The translations under genes were made by a program, and so were the position numbers. Below are positions 1-7,744 of a stretch of 64,000 bases of DNA, piece after piece; the first letter of the stretch is position 1; the number at the start of each line of letters is the position of its first letter. The notes beneath the pieces are model-generated. The model did no database searches. It was given only the letters and a program-made list of their open reading frames with translations, and was not told where the DNA came from. Source of the DNA: an uncultured Christensenella sp. (GTDB lineage: Bacteria; Bacillota; Clostridia; Christensenellales; Borkfalkiaceae); contig CAJTPJ010000001.1 of NCBI GenBank assembly GCA_910578145.1, positions 164,148 to 228,147 of the forward strand, in the 5' to 3' direction.

Positions 1-1
1 G

Positions 2-2269
2 GGCTGGTATACTGCGGCTGAAAACGGCGAGGCGATTTCGTTGGAAACTTATGTCGTAACTAAAGACGTAACGTTATACGCCCATTATGGCGAACCCGTA
101 ACCGTTACACTCAACGCAAACGGGGGTAATATAACAGGTGCTTCCACGTTTACGGTAGTAAAGGGTGAAAGCGTTAAGGCAGCGGATATGCCCAAAGCAA
201 CCAAAAACGGAGCTAACTTTATAGGTTGGTTTACCGCTGCGGAAGGCGGCGACCGTATAGAGCTTAACACTCACGCGTTTTTAGCTGATACAACCGTTTA
301 CGCGCACTACGGCGAAGTTGATTCTATGCCTATGAAAAACCTTACAGATAAAGGCGGCGCGGCGGTAGGTTATCGTATAGAGGCGGAGGAAGCTGTTACC
401 ACTGGTACTCCTACGCAAGGGAAACCTTCGTTTATAGAAGAAAATTTACCGGCGGCAAGCGGAAACAAGGACTTAGGTTATCTTGGAGCGGCAGGTAACG
501 CAGTTACTTTTACTTTCTCGGCGCCTTACGCAGGTAAAGCAAATATTTCCATTCTCGGTAGCAGTAATAATTTCAAGTTTGACAGTACTTCTATGTGGGT
601 TGAAGACCAAATTGTTACCGGCGCAGATATGGGCGTTACTCTTAACGGAACCGAAATTGATTTCGAGCCTGCAAACCTTCGCGGCGCAGGTAAAGATAAT
701 CCTATGGTTTGGAACGCATACTACGACCCTATTGATTTAGGCGAGCTTGACGTTTTAACGGGCTATAACGTTCTCGTAATTACCGTTAAAAAGCAAACTG
801 TCCCTAACTTAGACTGTCTTGATATACAAACTGATATTGCGCTTACTTCGGCAGACGGCACTAACCCCAGCGGCACGGCTGTACTTCCCGAACCTCCCGC
901 ACCCCCCGCAGACGCGGTAGTGTACGACGGCGAAGTTTCCGTTGACCTTGTCGTAGGCGGTTACGAGGGAGGTCCCGCAATCGAAAAAGCAATTATCAAC
1001 TTCAAATCGCACGAAATAGCTAAAGACGCGATTGCCGCTAACCCCCTTACGGTTTCGGTTGCAAAATCTAAACTCGGCAACGCTCAAACCGATAAATTTT
1101 ATTTGTCGGATGCAGAAGGCAACGCCGTTACGGCAGATACTTCGCATTACGTAACCATAGAGTATGCCATTACCTATGCATACTGGTCGTTCGGCGGAAA
1201 CCTTTCGCCTTTCGGCTGGAATGCGGAAACCAGTAAAAACAGCTGGAAAGATTTAAGCACCACTACCGTGGCAATAAGCGGAAACATCAATATTAACGGT
1301 ACCGAATACAATAAAATGGGCGAAAACGTAAGTTTTGGCGAAAAGAAAGTTCCTTGCCTTGACAGTTGGAAACTTGACGGAACTTATACCGGCAACGGTA
1401 AAACGCTTACGTACGGATATTACACTCCCGAAGAAGATACGGCTAAAACCGGCAAAAAGCCCCTTATCGTTTGGCTTCACGGCGCAGGCGAAGGCGGCAC
1501 CGACCCGTCGATTGCAGTACTCGGCAACCAGGTTTCTAATCTTTCTAAGCCTTTAATTCAAGATTATTTCAAAACCGATAGCGTTTCCGGCGCTTACGTA
1601 CTTGCTCCCCAAACGCCCACGATGTGGATGGATAGCGGCAACGGTCAGCAGGGTGGTAGCGACGTCGGCGAATCGATATATACCGAAACGCTGTTCGGAC
1701 TTATCCAAAATTTCGTTACTACTCACAGCGATATAGACGCTAACCGCGTATATCTCGGCGGATGCTCTAACGGCGGCTGGATGACTGTGGAAATGCTTTC
1801 CAAACACGGTGAATTCTTTGCAGCGGCTTACCCCATAGCAGTACCTTTTGATAAAACCGCCGCATTGACCGACGCAGAGCTTACAAAGCTCAGTAGCGTT
1901 CCTATGTGGATTACGCACGCAAAGGCAGATAACACGGTTAAAATAGTAGATAACGAAAATGCGCTTGTAGAGTTAAACTCTAACTCGTTGTATATTGAAA
2001 TGCTTAAAAAAGGTGCAACAAACGTTCATTATACTTTGTTTGATACCGTAACCGTAGACAACGTAACTTACGACGGACACTGGTCGTGGATATTCACTCT
2101 CCGTGACGAGTGCAGCAAAGTACAGGCTACGACGGGTAGCGGTACGGATGGCGCGTTTGTGCTTGCAGACTTTAAAGTAGGTACCGCACAAACGGAAACC
2201 GTTAACGTTAACGGTAGCGCTGCAACCCTTTGGGGCTGGATTGCAGCGCAAAGTAAACCTGCTGAATAA
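2..2269 (+). CDS. Secreted modular esterase, 5'-truncated by window edge
   Basis: The frame is open to the first base of the window, so the start, signal peptide and possibly more repeats lie upstream; the TTG at 41 is internal. Order: InlB-type Listeria-Bacteroides repeats (each ending in a Tyr-Ala-His-Tyr-Gly motif, seen near nt 80 and nt 300), then a CBM6/35-like beta domain (about nt 370-840, starting with YRIEAEEA), a beta-rich linker, and an alpha/beta hydrolase domain (about nt 1440-2110). The hydrolase has the oxyanion-type WLHGAGEGG, the nucleophile elbow GCSNGG near nt 1770, an Asp candidate in HAKADN and a His candidate in DGHWSW. This resembles feruloyl/acetyl-ester hydrolases of the PHB-depolymerase/LpqC type, so action on plant or host glycan esters is inferred. 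No C-terminal anchor motif is visible; a terminator follows. Confidence 0.8.
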   Translation, partial: GWYTAAENGEAISLETYVVTKDVTLYAHYGEPVTVTLNANGGNITGASTFTVVKGESVKAADMPKATKNGANFIGWFTAAEGGDRIELNTHAFLADTTVYAHYGEVDSMPMKNLTDKGGAAVGYRIEAEEAVTTGTPTQGKPSFIEENLPAASGNKDLGYLGAAGNAVTFTFSAPYAGKANISILGSSNNFKFDSTSMWVEDQIVTGADMGVTLNGTEIDFEPANLRGAGKDNPMVWNAYYDPIDLGELDVLTGYNVLVITVKKQTVPNLDCLDIQTDIALTSADGTNPSGTAVLPEPPAPPADAVVYDGEVSVDLVVGGYEGGPAIEKAIINFKSHEIAKDAIAANPLTVSVAKSKLGNAQTDKFYLSDAEGNAVTADTSHYVTIEYAITYAYWSFGGNLSPFGWNAETSKNSWKDLSTTTVAISGNININGTEYNKMGENVSFGEKKVPCLDSWKLDGTYTGNGKTLTYGYYTPEEDTAKTGKKPLIVWLHGAGEGGTDPSIAVLGNQVSNLSKPLIQDYFKTDSVSGAYVLAPQTPTMWMDSGNGQQGGSDVGESIYTETLFGLIQNFVTTHSDIDANRVYLGGCSNGGWMTVEMLSKHGEFFAAAYPIAVPFDKTAALTDAELTKLSSVPMWITHAKADNTVKIVDNENALVELNSNSLYIEMLKKGATNVHYTLFDTVTVDNVTYDGHWSWIFTLRDECSKVQATTGSGTDGAFVLADFKVGTAQTETVNVNGSAATLWGWIAAQSKPAE

Positions 2270-2294
2270 AATCCCAAACTTTTACAAAATAAAG

Positions 2295-2325
2295 GCGGGG
2301 TCGGTTTATCCGACCCCGCTTTTAT
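2295..2325 (+). terminator. Rho-independent terminator of the esterase gene
   Basis: A 10-bp GC-rich stem (2295-2304 with 2310-2319) with a TTTAT loop is followed by a short T run, 25 bases after the esterase stop codon. Confidence 0.85.
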
Positions 2326-2578
2326 GATTGAGTGATTACGTTTAAATTGAGGCTAAGTGTAAGATTATTATTTTTTAATAGATATCCGCCATAAAAATTA
2401 AATCGTTGCATTTTATTTCTCGAAAAACGGCACTTAACCGCAAATTCATTAGTTAATTAAAATTGTCTGTCATTTTGATATAATTATGAATATTTTGGTC
2501 GGCAGGGATATATAAAACCTAATTATTTAAAATGTAAACCGGTGCGTTTGTTCAAACAAACGCACCGGTAATTACGTA
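2326..2578. other. Intergenic stretch with one perfect hairpin
   Basis: No reading frame with a plausible start and ribosome site was seen. The only clear structure is a hairpin at 2538-2569 with 14-15 base pairs and a very small loop, lacking a T run on either side. It lies just outside the left end of the integrative island, between the esterase terminator and the old tRNA-Pro terminator, so it belongs to the ancestral chromosome rather than to the island. Confidence 0.5.
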
Positions 2579-2628
2579 CAAAATAAGCCTAAACCGAAAC
2601 ACCTTAATAGCGGTTCAATTTAGGCTTA
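2579..2628 (-). terminator. Probable ancestral terminator of tRNA-Pro, now separated from it
   Basis: On the minus strand a stem of 9 bp (2585-2593 with 2619-2627) with an inner 3-bp extension is followed by TTTTG. It sits directly beyond the duplicated tRNA 3' end at 2632-2678, which is where a terminator would have stood before the island inserted. Confidence 0.5.
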
Positions 2629-2631
2629 TAG

Positions 2632-2678
2632 TGGTTGAGGTGACGGGACTTGAACCCACGACCTTCTGGTCCCTAACC
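2632..2678 (-). repeat. Distal attachment site of the island (47-bp tRNA-Pro 3' duplicate)
   Basis: These 47 bases are identical to 8847-8893, the 3' portion of the intact tRNA-Pro gene from the anticodon loop through the encoded CCA. The identity stops abruptly on both sides (2631 and 2679 differ from 8846 and 8894). A direct repeat of a tRNA 3' end facing an integrase is the hallmark of site-specific integration. It is not a working tRNA because the 5' half is missing. Confidence 0.93.
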
Positions 2679-2845
2679 CGTGCAAGCAAAATATCTTTTA
2701 ATAACCTATTAACAAAATAATCATTTTTTAACTGATTTTTTATTGCTGTATCAATAAATTTTTCACCAACCTATGGCGGTCTTATAAAGTAGTTGACTAA
2801 AAGGTTCATAATTTTTTTCTCCTGTAATAGTGATGAATTAGAAAT

Positions 2846-2876
2846 AAAAAAGGTCAGTTAATAAAACTGACTTTTT
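2846..2876 (-). terminator. Terminator after the winged-helix-like island gene
   Basis: The stem GTCAGT/ACTGAC with a 7-base loop is flanked by T-rich tracts on both sides. It lies immediately after the stop of the minus-strand gene at 2884-4158. Confidence 0.8.
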
Positions 2877-2883
2877 ATCATAA

Positions 2884-4158
2884 TCAATTATTTAGATAAG
2901 TATAAGAATCTGGATAAGTTTCTAATAACGCTAAAACTTCATTTATAATGAAAAAATCATTTATGCTAATATCGCTATTGTATATATCCGTTTGGGGTGT
3001 TAATTTTACATATTTATCAATATAGCTTTCAAGCAATTCTTCATATTTTTTAACATATTGTTGCTCATCAATTTCTCCATAAATCATTTTTAATGTATCA
3101 ACAATAGTTGCTATATTTGATTTTTCATTGAGATTGTTCTGAAAGTTATCTATCGCTTTTTTATTATGCTTTCGTACTAATTTTATAATAGAATTGTTTA
3201 ATGAATAGCGAAAATTATTTATATAATTTTTAATGTCTTGATTGCTTTGTACTAATTTATTTTTTGTTATGTACTGTATGCAGGAATTATACATACAATC
3301 GAAAGGAATGATGTAGTTGTGGATTTTATCAAGTGCCATAGCGGATAGCGGTGTAGTTTCTGTTGATTTCTTAAATTTTTTATAATGTTCATATAAATCG
3401 CCAAAATCTGATATTTGTTTGTTTATAAATTCATATTCAGTATACCTATATTCAATACTATAAGCATTACGCAATGCGATATTTAATCGTCTATAAAATA
3501 CGCTATTTTTCTTTTGAATTAATAACCCTCGTTTGTCTTTACACTTTAATTGCTCTAAAATGCCATCTTCAATTTCTTTTATAGCACTTAATTCTTGTGG
3601 AGTGGGATATCGGCGTTTTCTATGGTAATCAAACTCGTCAATTTCGTCGCCCTCTTCGGTAGTGTCAGAAATTATCATATATTCTCTAATGTCATAGCCA
3701 GCAGATATCAAAGATTTTTTAACTTCATTAAATTTAATATACAATATTGACTTATAGTCTTTTAAAAAATTTTTTAAAACTTCGTTATTTTTGTCATCTT
3801 TGTCGTCATTAGGTGTTTTACGGAATTGAATATAATTTGAGTTTGTAAATCCAAAATAATACTGAAAATCTAACATACTCTTTTTCATATTAGTTTTTTC
3901 GCTAAAAAGCGCAATCGCTGTTACATAGTCAGAAAACTTCAATTTTTGTGGAGCAGGAGTGTCATATATTTCGAAGATTTGATATTGAGTTCCTTTTTTG
4001 ATTAAGTTTATATAATTTCCCCATTGTTTAATTTGTGAAGTTTTAGAATTGTGTGAGTGCTGAGGTTGGTTAAACAATTTACATAGTTTAGCATAGGATA
4101 AACTTTTTCCAAGATATTGTTTAAGATTATTAATATCATTACTATTTAATTCATACAT
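2884..4158 (-). CDS. Island protein with winged-helix-like N-terminus, function unknown
   Basis: A 424-residue, Lys/Asn/Tyr-rich protein. The first ~75 residues (YLGKSLSYAKLCKLF, then NSKTSQIKQWGNY and FEIYDTPAP) have the look of the winged-helix N-terminal module common in Firmicutes plasmid, phage and integrative-element proteins, where a short helix-turn-helix is followed by a two-stranded wing ending in an EIYD-type motif. The remaining 350 residues are mainly helical and match nothing I recognise; no nuclease, helicase or methylase motif is visible. The start is fixed by the AAAGGAAA ribosome site at about -10. A perfect 10-bp inverted repeat just upstream (4181-4232) suggests autoregulation. 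A role in element replication or regulation is possible but not shown. Confidence 0.7.
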   Translation of the reverse strand: MYELNSNDINNLKQYLGKSLSYAKLCKLFNQPQHSHNSKTSQIKQWGNYINLIKKGTQYQIFEIYDTPAPQKLKFSDYVTAIALFSEKTNMKKSMLDFQYYFGFTNSNYIQFRKTPNDDKDDKNNEVLKNFLKDYKSILYIKFNEVKKSLISAGYDIREYMIISDTTEEGDEIDEFDYHRKRRYPTPQELSAIKEIEDGILEQLKCKDKRGLLIQKKNSVFYRRLNIALRNAYSIEYRYTEYEFINKQISDFGDLYEHYKKFKKSTETTPLSAMALDKIHNYIIPFDCMYNSCIQYITKNKLVQSNQDIKNYINNFRYSLNNSIIKLVRKHNKKAIDNFQNNLNEKSNIATIVDTLKMIYGEIDEQQYVKKYEELLESYIDKYVKLTPQTDIYNSDISINDFFIINEVLALLETYPDSYTYLNN

Positions 4159-4180
4159 AATAAAAATTTCCTTTTCAAAA

Positions 4181-4232
4181 TTAGGACATATTTTTTATAT
4201 ATAAACATAAATATATAAATTTTATGTCCTAA
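4181..4232 (-). promoter_or_regulatory. Inverted-repeat operator candidate upstream of the 2884-4158 gene
   Basis: TTAGGACATA (4181-4190) and its exact complement TATGTCCTAA (4223-4232) flank a 32-base A/T-only-like tract, 22-74 bases upstream of the minus-strand start codon. The spacing of about four helical turns between half-sites suggests cooperative protein binding or DNA looping over the promoter. Confidence 0.5.
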
Positions 4233-4595
4233 ATTTATTCTACCACAAATTTGTCATAAGTCAAGAAAATCATACTTTTATTTTTTAATAGTAGGAAATG
4301 GCGCTGTTCGCTTCGCTCACCGCTACACCGCTCCGCTGCCATAGATGTATTAGAAAGTGCTGTCGCACTTTCTAATATATCCTGACCGAAAGCAAGGGGT
4401 GAGTTTACATTTTTTCAGGTGGATTTTGTTTTCATAGCAAGTGGTTTTAAGGTACTTAAAGACTTAACCCAAATTTCAACCCTTTTAGGCATTAAAAGCG
4501 ATTTTTAAGGCTAAAAGTGGGGTATAGGTAATAGTAACACTTATATTAAAGTCATTTTTAATAAATCAAAATTTTTTGTTAATACTATTGTTTTG
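4233..4595. other. Non-coding island stretch with hairpin and CGCT cluster
   Basis: No convincing gene is seen. At 4309-4340 five CGCT tetramers occur in about 30 bases of otherwise AT-rich DNA. At 4348-4376 lies a hairpin of about 13 bp (TAGAAAGTGC paired with GCACTTTCTA, loop TGTC). Such a mix of short repeats and hairpins is typical of replication or transfer origins of small Firmicutes elements, but no match to a known origin can be claimed. Confidence 0.4.
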
Positions 4596-4631
4596 CGAAA
4601 AGCGGAAAGCCATACGGCTTTCCGCTTTTCG
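4596..4631. repeat. Perfect 16-bp hairpin ahead of the small RNA
   Basis: The arm 4596-4611 is the exact complement of 4616-4631 with the loop ATAC. No T run follows on either strand, so it is not a standard terminator. It ends 15 bases before the -35 box of the small RNA promoter. It could be a protein-binding cruciform or part of a single-strand origin, or isolate the promoter from upstream transcription. Confidence 0.6.
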
Positions 4632-4646
4632 ATATAAACCAAAGCA

Positions 4647-4675
4647 TTGACAATCAATAGAAATTATGGTAACAT
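4647..4675 (+). promoter_or_regulatory. Promoter of the structured island RNA
   Basis: TTGACA at 4647-4652, a 17-base spacer and TAACAT at 4670-4675 (preceded by TGG, an extended -10). The predicted start point is about 4681-4683, exactly where the long inverted repeat begins. Confidence 0.6.
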
Positions 4676-4680
4676 AAATA

Positions 4681-4817
4681 TGCAACACAATTCAATAATC
4701 AAAGCACGGAGTACCTTTACCAATAAGTACTTCCTTATTTTCTCGTGCTTTGAGAATTGTGTTGCAGCATTGGAATGTGCTATTGGAGTGCGTTCCTTTG
4801 GGGCGCACTTTTTTATT
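4681..4817 (+). ncRNA. Candidate structured small RNA with intrinsic terminator
   Basis: A long hairpin: 4681-4693 pairs with 4754-4766 and 4699-4708 pairs with 4744-4753, with a 5-base bulge (4694-4698) on the left arm and a further short helix (about 4708-4714 with 4728-4735) inside the apical loop. After about 20 unpaired bases a second stem (4787-4792 with 4804-4809, extended by G-C and G-T pairs) runs into a T tract at 4809-4817, a typical terminator. A good promoter ends just upstream. The unit therefore reads as a self-contained RNA of roughly 135 nt, or a leader/attenuator of the Sel1 membrane gene that follows 30 bases later. I do not recognise a known RNA family; it lacks the features expected of retron msr-msd, integron attC or T-box leaders. 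Confidence 0.6.
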
Positions 4818-4847
4818 TATGGGACAATTAAGAGGTATCATTCATTT

Positions 4848-6002
4848 ATGAAAAAATGGACAATTTTAAGTGTAATAGGGATATCGTTCTGGTGTTTAAT
4901 GGGTGTTGCTTTTGGGGCAGCCATTGGAACTATTGTTTTTTGTATATTTTATACTATGATAGTATGTGCAGTTACATTCGGTCCTAAATTATATCATAAG
5001 AGATGTTTGGAGTTAGAAAAGCAAGAAGTAGAATATTTAAAACAAAACGATATTAATGGTAAAGAATACATAATAGGTGGTGATTTTAAGAAAGTAATTT
5101 TAACTACAACAAAACTTTATTTACGTACAAAACCATTAGCATTGGGAGATATTTTTGATAGAAAAGATATTAAAGATGCAAAAATTGAAATGAAAATAAG
5201 CAATAGAATTGTACACTATGAAGACCCAGATGGGGCAATGAAAATGGGGGCAATTGCAGGGGTTGCAAGTTGGTTTGGTATAAGTACTATTGCCGATTTA
5301 AATAGTTTAGGGCAAGATGTACTTGAAGAGGCTGTAACTGTTTATATTGAAATTGAAATTGCTAATGCTAAGCTAAAATTTTATGTTTTAAATGATGAAA
5401 CCATCAAAAATAATTTGAGTTTACAAAGAATAGAAAATGCTGTAAAATTTATAAAAGATATTAAAGGAAGAAAACGTTCACGAAAAAAAACGGTAAATAA
5501 TAATAAACAAATACGCGAAAAATCTTCAACTACAAAAAAACTAAAAACAGTAAAAGACAATAAAACAGTTGAAACTCAAAAAATTTATTATAAGGCATTT
5601 ACAGAAGCAAATGATGGAAATGTGTCAAGTATGAATTTATGGAAATTGCTAATTTTTGACGGTAAGTTAGACTATTCTATTGATATAAAAGGTGGGTTGG
5701 AACAATTAAACGAGTGGAGCCAATCGGAAAACATTTTTGTTAAAGCTGGTGCATTTTCATTGTTAGGTGCTATGTTTTTTGAGGGTAAATATGGATTACA
5801 GCAAGATTATGAAAAAGCATTTAGATATGAGTGTTTAGCTGAGGAATATGCAAATGAGGGGGTTGATTATATAATTGGGTGGTGTTATCTTAATGGAAAA
5901 GGTGTAGAAAAAGATATTGAAAAAGCAAAATATTACATATGCAAAAGTGCTTCTGACGATATCAATCCAGCTAAAAAAATTAAAGAAGAAATGGGCTGGT
6001 AA
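4848..6002 (+). CDS. Membrane-anchored Sel1-repeat protein of the island
   Basis: A 384-residue protein starting at the ATG at 4848; an upstream in-frame TTG at 4647 is rejected because it is the -35 box of the small RNA promoter and that stretch is filled by hairpins and a terminator. An AGAGG ribosome site lies 12 bases before the ATG. Two hydrophobic segments lie at residues 4-25 and 27-46, then a basic stretch. A beta-rich middle region (about 70-210) is followed by a Lys-rich linker, and the C-terminus holds two Sel1-like repeats (LLGAMFFEGKYG and IIGWCYLNGKGV, each followed by a KA-type helix). Sel1 repeats usually bind proteins. Transcription may depend on read-through of the preceding terminator, so expression could be conditional. 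Function unknown; a defence or sensing role is speculation. Confidence 0.75.
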   Translation: MKKWTILSVIGISFWCLMGVAFGAAIGTIVFCIFYTMIVCAVTFGPKLYHKRCLELEKQEVEYLKQNDINGKEYIIGGDFKKVILTTTKLYLRTKPLALGDIFDRKDIKDAKIEMKISNRIVHYEDPDGAMKMGAIAGVASWFGISTIADLNSLGQDVLEEAVTVYIEIEIANAKLKFYVLNDETIKNNLSLQRIENAVKFIKDIKGRKRSRKKTVNNNKQIREKSSTTKKLKTVKDNKTVETQKIYYKAFTEANDGNVSSMNLWKLLIFDGKLDYSIDIKGGLEQLNEWSQSENIFVKAGAFSLLGAMFFEGKYGLQQDYEKAFRYECLAEEYANEGVDYIIGWCYLNGKGVEKDIEKAKYYICKSASDDINPAKKIKEEMGW

Positions 6003-6020
6003 AGTTATTGCATAATTTAT

Positions 6021-6048
6021 AATGGCGGTTGTTACAACAACCGCCATT
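6021..6048. terminator. Hairpin between convergent island transcripts
   Basis: A 12-bp stem (AATGGCGGTTGT with its complement) and a 4-base loop lie 18 bases after the Sel1 gene stop and just beyond the tiny minus-strand frames. The T run is weak, but the position between convergent units fits a bidirectional terminator. Confidence 0.55.
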
Positions 6049-6061
6049 ATTGCTTGAAATG

Positions 6062-6127
6062 TTAAAAGTTAGGGTGGTGGATTGCGTAAGCAAAAATTAT
6101 AAGCATTATTATAAGTCCTATAAACAT
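6062..6127 (-). CDS. Tiny hydrophobic peptide, 21 residues
   Basis: The frame encodes MFIGLIIMLIIFAYAI followed by HHPNF: a single short membrane helix with a polar tail. An AAGGGAT ribosome site lies 8-9 bases before the ATG. It follows the 22-residue peptide gene at 6160-6228 in the same direction, downstream of an integrase gene. Tiny hydrophobic peptides next to integrases could be holin-like, toxin-like or regulatory; chance cannot be excluded at this length. Confidence 0.4.
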   Translation of the reverse strand: MFIGLIIMLIIFAYAIHHPNF

Positions 6128-6159
6128 AATTCTTTATCCCTTGTGATTTTTTGTTGTAA

Positions 6160-6228
6160 TTACTTCATTTCTCGATAACACCATACAATTGTATATATTG
6201 CCATAAGCCATAAGAGAATGATAAACAT
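6160..6228 (-). CDS. Tiny hydrophobic peptide, 22 residues
   Basis: Encodes MFIILLWLMAIYTIVWCYREMK, shown here in part: a membrane-helix-like stretch MFIILLWLMAIYTIVW and a short charged tail. A clear AAAGGAG ribosome site (6239-6245) stands 10 bases before the ATG, which is the best argument for translation. It begins 40 bases after the stop of the integrase at 6269-7480 and is probably co-transcribed with it. Both tiny peptides begin with Met-Phe-Ile and may be related. Confidence 0.45.
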   Translation of the reverse strand: MFIILLWLMAIYTIVWCYREMK

Positions 6229-6268
6229 TTCCTTGATACTCCTTTAAAAAATAGTGTAATTTTGCGTT

Positions 6269-7480
6269 TTATAAACTGTCGATTTTGTCTTTCAGAATGT
6301 CTATGCCGTTCTTTGATATAGCAAGATAATATTGCTCTGTAACACGCCCTGAACCGTGCCCCATTTGCTTACAAAGTAAATGAGTAGGGGTATTAAGCTC
6401 TGCAAGCCGTGTGCCGTATGTATGGCGTAAGTAATGGAATTTAAAGCTAATTCCCAAAGTTTGTTTAATCATTCGGGCGTGATACTTCATAGAGTTTACA
6501 GTTTGAATTTTGCCGTTGGGAAGAGTATTTACAAGAATTACGGAAGCGGTTAAGTTGCCGTTTGTATTCACAATCATTGTTTGATTTTGCTTTCTTTGGG
6601 CTGTGAGTGTTTTCTCTGCTTGTTGGTATTGCTCGTAGGCTTTGAGTAGGTACTCTTTCAATTTTTCATTCATAAAAATTGTGCGCTTTGCGTTTCGGGT
6701 TTTAAGCGGTACTAATTTAATAAGTCCTTCCTGATATTGCATTTGTCGTTCAATTCTTATAGAGTTGTTTTCAAAGTCTATATCGTTCCATTTAAGCCCG
6801 TAGCATTCGTTTATACGCATTCCGCAGTATCTACCAAGCATATAAGCTGTTTCCGCATTAGTGCCTTTAAAATAGCTGTCAAGGCTGTCTAATTCGCTCT
6901 GATTGAATACTACAATATCTGTGTCTTCGTCAATCTTCATTTTCGGCATAGAAATTTTTGTGCTTTTGTTTACGCAAAGCGTATTATAAATTTCTATATC
7001 AAGATAATTTCTTGAATAGGCTTGCCCGAAGATAAGGTAAAACATTTTCAAAAAACTTTCGACGTACTTAAAGGCTCTGCCCTCGTCATAGTAGAGGTGG
7101 GAAAGATAGTCGGTAATTTCCGATACGCTTATATCGTCTATAAAGCGTTTGCCGAATTTACTTTCTAAATGGTTTTTCCATAGGCTATCTTGTTTTTTGA
7201 TAGTGGAATAGGCTTTGCCTGTTCTGCCTGATTGACAGTATTCCTTATAGACTTCTTTAACGGTCATTCTGGGCTTTTCTTTCTTGTTGCTGTTTAAATG
7301 TGCTGTGCGTATTGCAGTTTCCCTTGCTTTGGTTGCGCTCTGTTTTGTTTTGAGAAGATTACCGAATTCATCTTTTGTTTTTCTCGTATCAATTATTCTG
7401 CCGTTTACGGTAATTCTGAAACGGAAAGCCCAAAAGCCATTAGGTAACTGAAATACTCCTGAATTGTTGATTTTTGGCAT
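6269..7480 (-). CDS. Tyrosine recombinase (phage/ICE-type integrase)
   Basis: A 403-residue integrase with a beta-rich N-terminal arm-binding domain (about 1-60), a SAM-like core-binding domain (about 70-170) and the catalytic domain. Visible catalytic residues are Arg in GRYCGMRINE, His and Arg in FHYLRHTYG, His in QMGHGSG and the nucleophile Tyr in TEQYY. This is the fold of Tn916/lambda-type integrases that perform excision and integration through a 3'-phosphotyrosine intermediate. It is the second recombinase of the island, lying further from the tRNA than the one at 7745-8731. The start has a GGAG-containing site (AAAAGGAGCG) about 6 bases upstream. Two tiny peptide genes follow. Confidence 0.92.
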   Translation of the reverse strand: MPKINNSGVFQLPNGFWAFRFRITVNGRIIDTRKTKDEFGNLLKTKQSATKARETAIRTAHLNSNKKEKPRMTVKEVYKEYCQSGRTGKAYSTIKKQDSLWKNHLESKFGKRFIDDISVSEITDYLSHLYYDEGRAFKYVESFLKMFYLIFGQAYSRNYLDIEIYNTLCVNKSTKISMPKMKIDEDTDIVVFNQSELDSLDSYFKGTNAETAYMLGRYCGMRINECYGLKWNDIDFENNSIRIERQMQYQEGLIKLVPLKTRNAKRTIFMNEKLKEYLLKAYEQYQQAEKTLTAQRKQNQTMIVNTNGNLTASVILVNTLPNGKIQTVNSMKYHARMIKQTLGISFKFHYLRHTYGTRLAELNTPTHLLCKQMGHGSGRVTEQYYLAISKNGIDILKDKIDSL

Positions 7481-7567
7481 AAAAATGCGCTCCTTTTTGT
7501 GATTTTACTGTGAATTTTTAAAATGGTAATTTTGATATGTTTTTAATGCTGTGAAATCGATTACACA

Positions 7568-7612
7568 AAAAAATAAAAAAACAAGATAAAATCAATGATT
7601 TTACCTTGTTTA
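7568..7612 (-). terminator. Terminator after the tRNA-proximal integrase
   Basis: On the minus strand a 15-bp stem with one mismatch (7579-7593 with 7597-7611) is followed by a long T-rich run. It separates the recombinase at 7745-8731 from the one at 6269-7480, so the two are probably transcribed separately. Confidence 0.75.
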
Positions 7613-7744
7613 ATGCTGATTTTATTGAGTTTTATCACCGTTATTCAACAAAGCTGAATTAATCGGTTCACGATACCATACAAGACGAGGTTCTTCTTGA
7701 AGCTTGTTTTTTATCGTTTTTGAATAGAATTATGAAAGGTATAA

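Noticed and set aside
2632..2678. A second tRNA-Pro gene
   Set aside because: Only the 3' portion from the anticodon loop is present; the D-arm and 5' acceptor half are missing. It is an attachment-site copy.
4681..4817. Retron msr-msd, integron attC or T-box leader
   Set aside because: No reverse transcriptase, no integron integrase or GTTRRRY core, and no T-box or specifier loop; the genes around it do not fit these systems.
4647..4847. N-terminal extension of the Sel1 membrane protein from a TTG at 4647
   Set aside because: The TTG belongs to a TTGACA promoter box, and the stretch is filled by a long hairpin and an intrinsic terminator; the ATG at 4848 has a ribosome site and begins a membrane helix.
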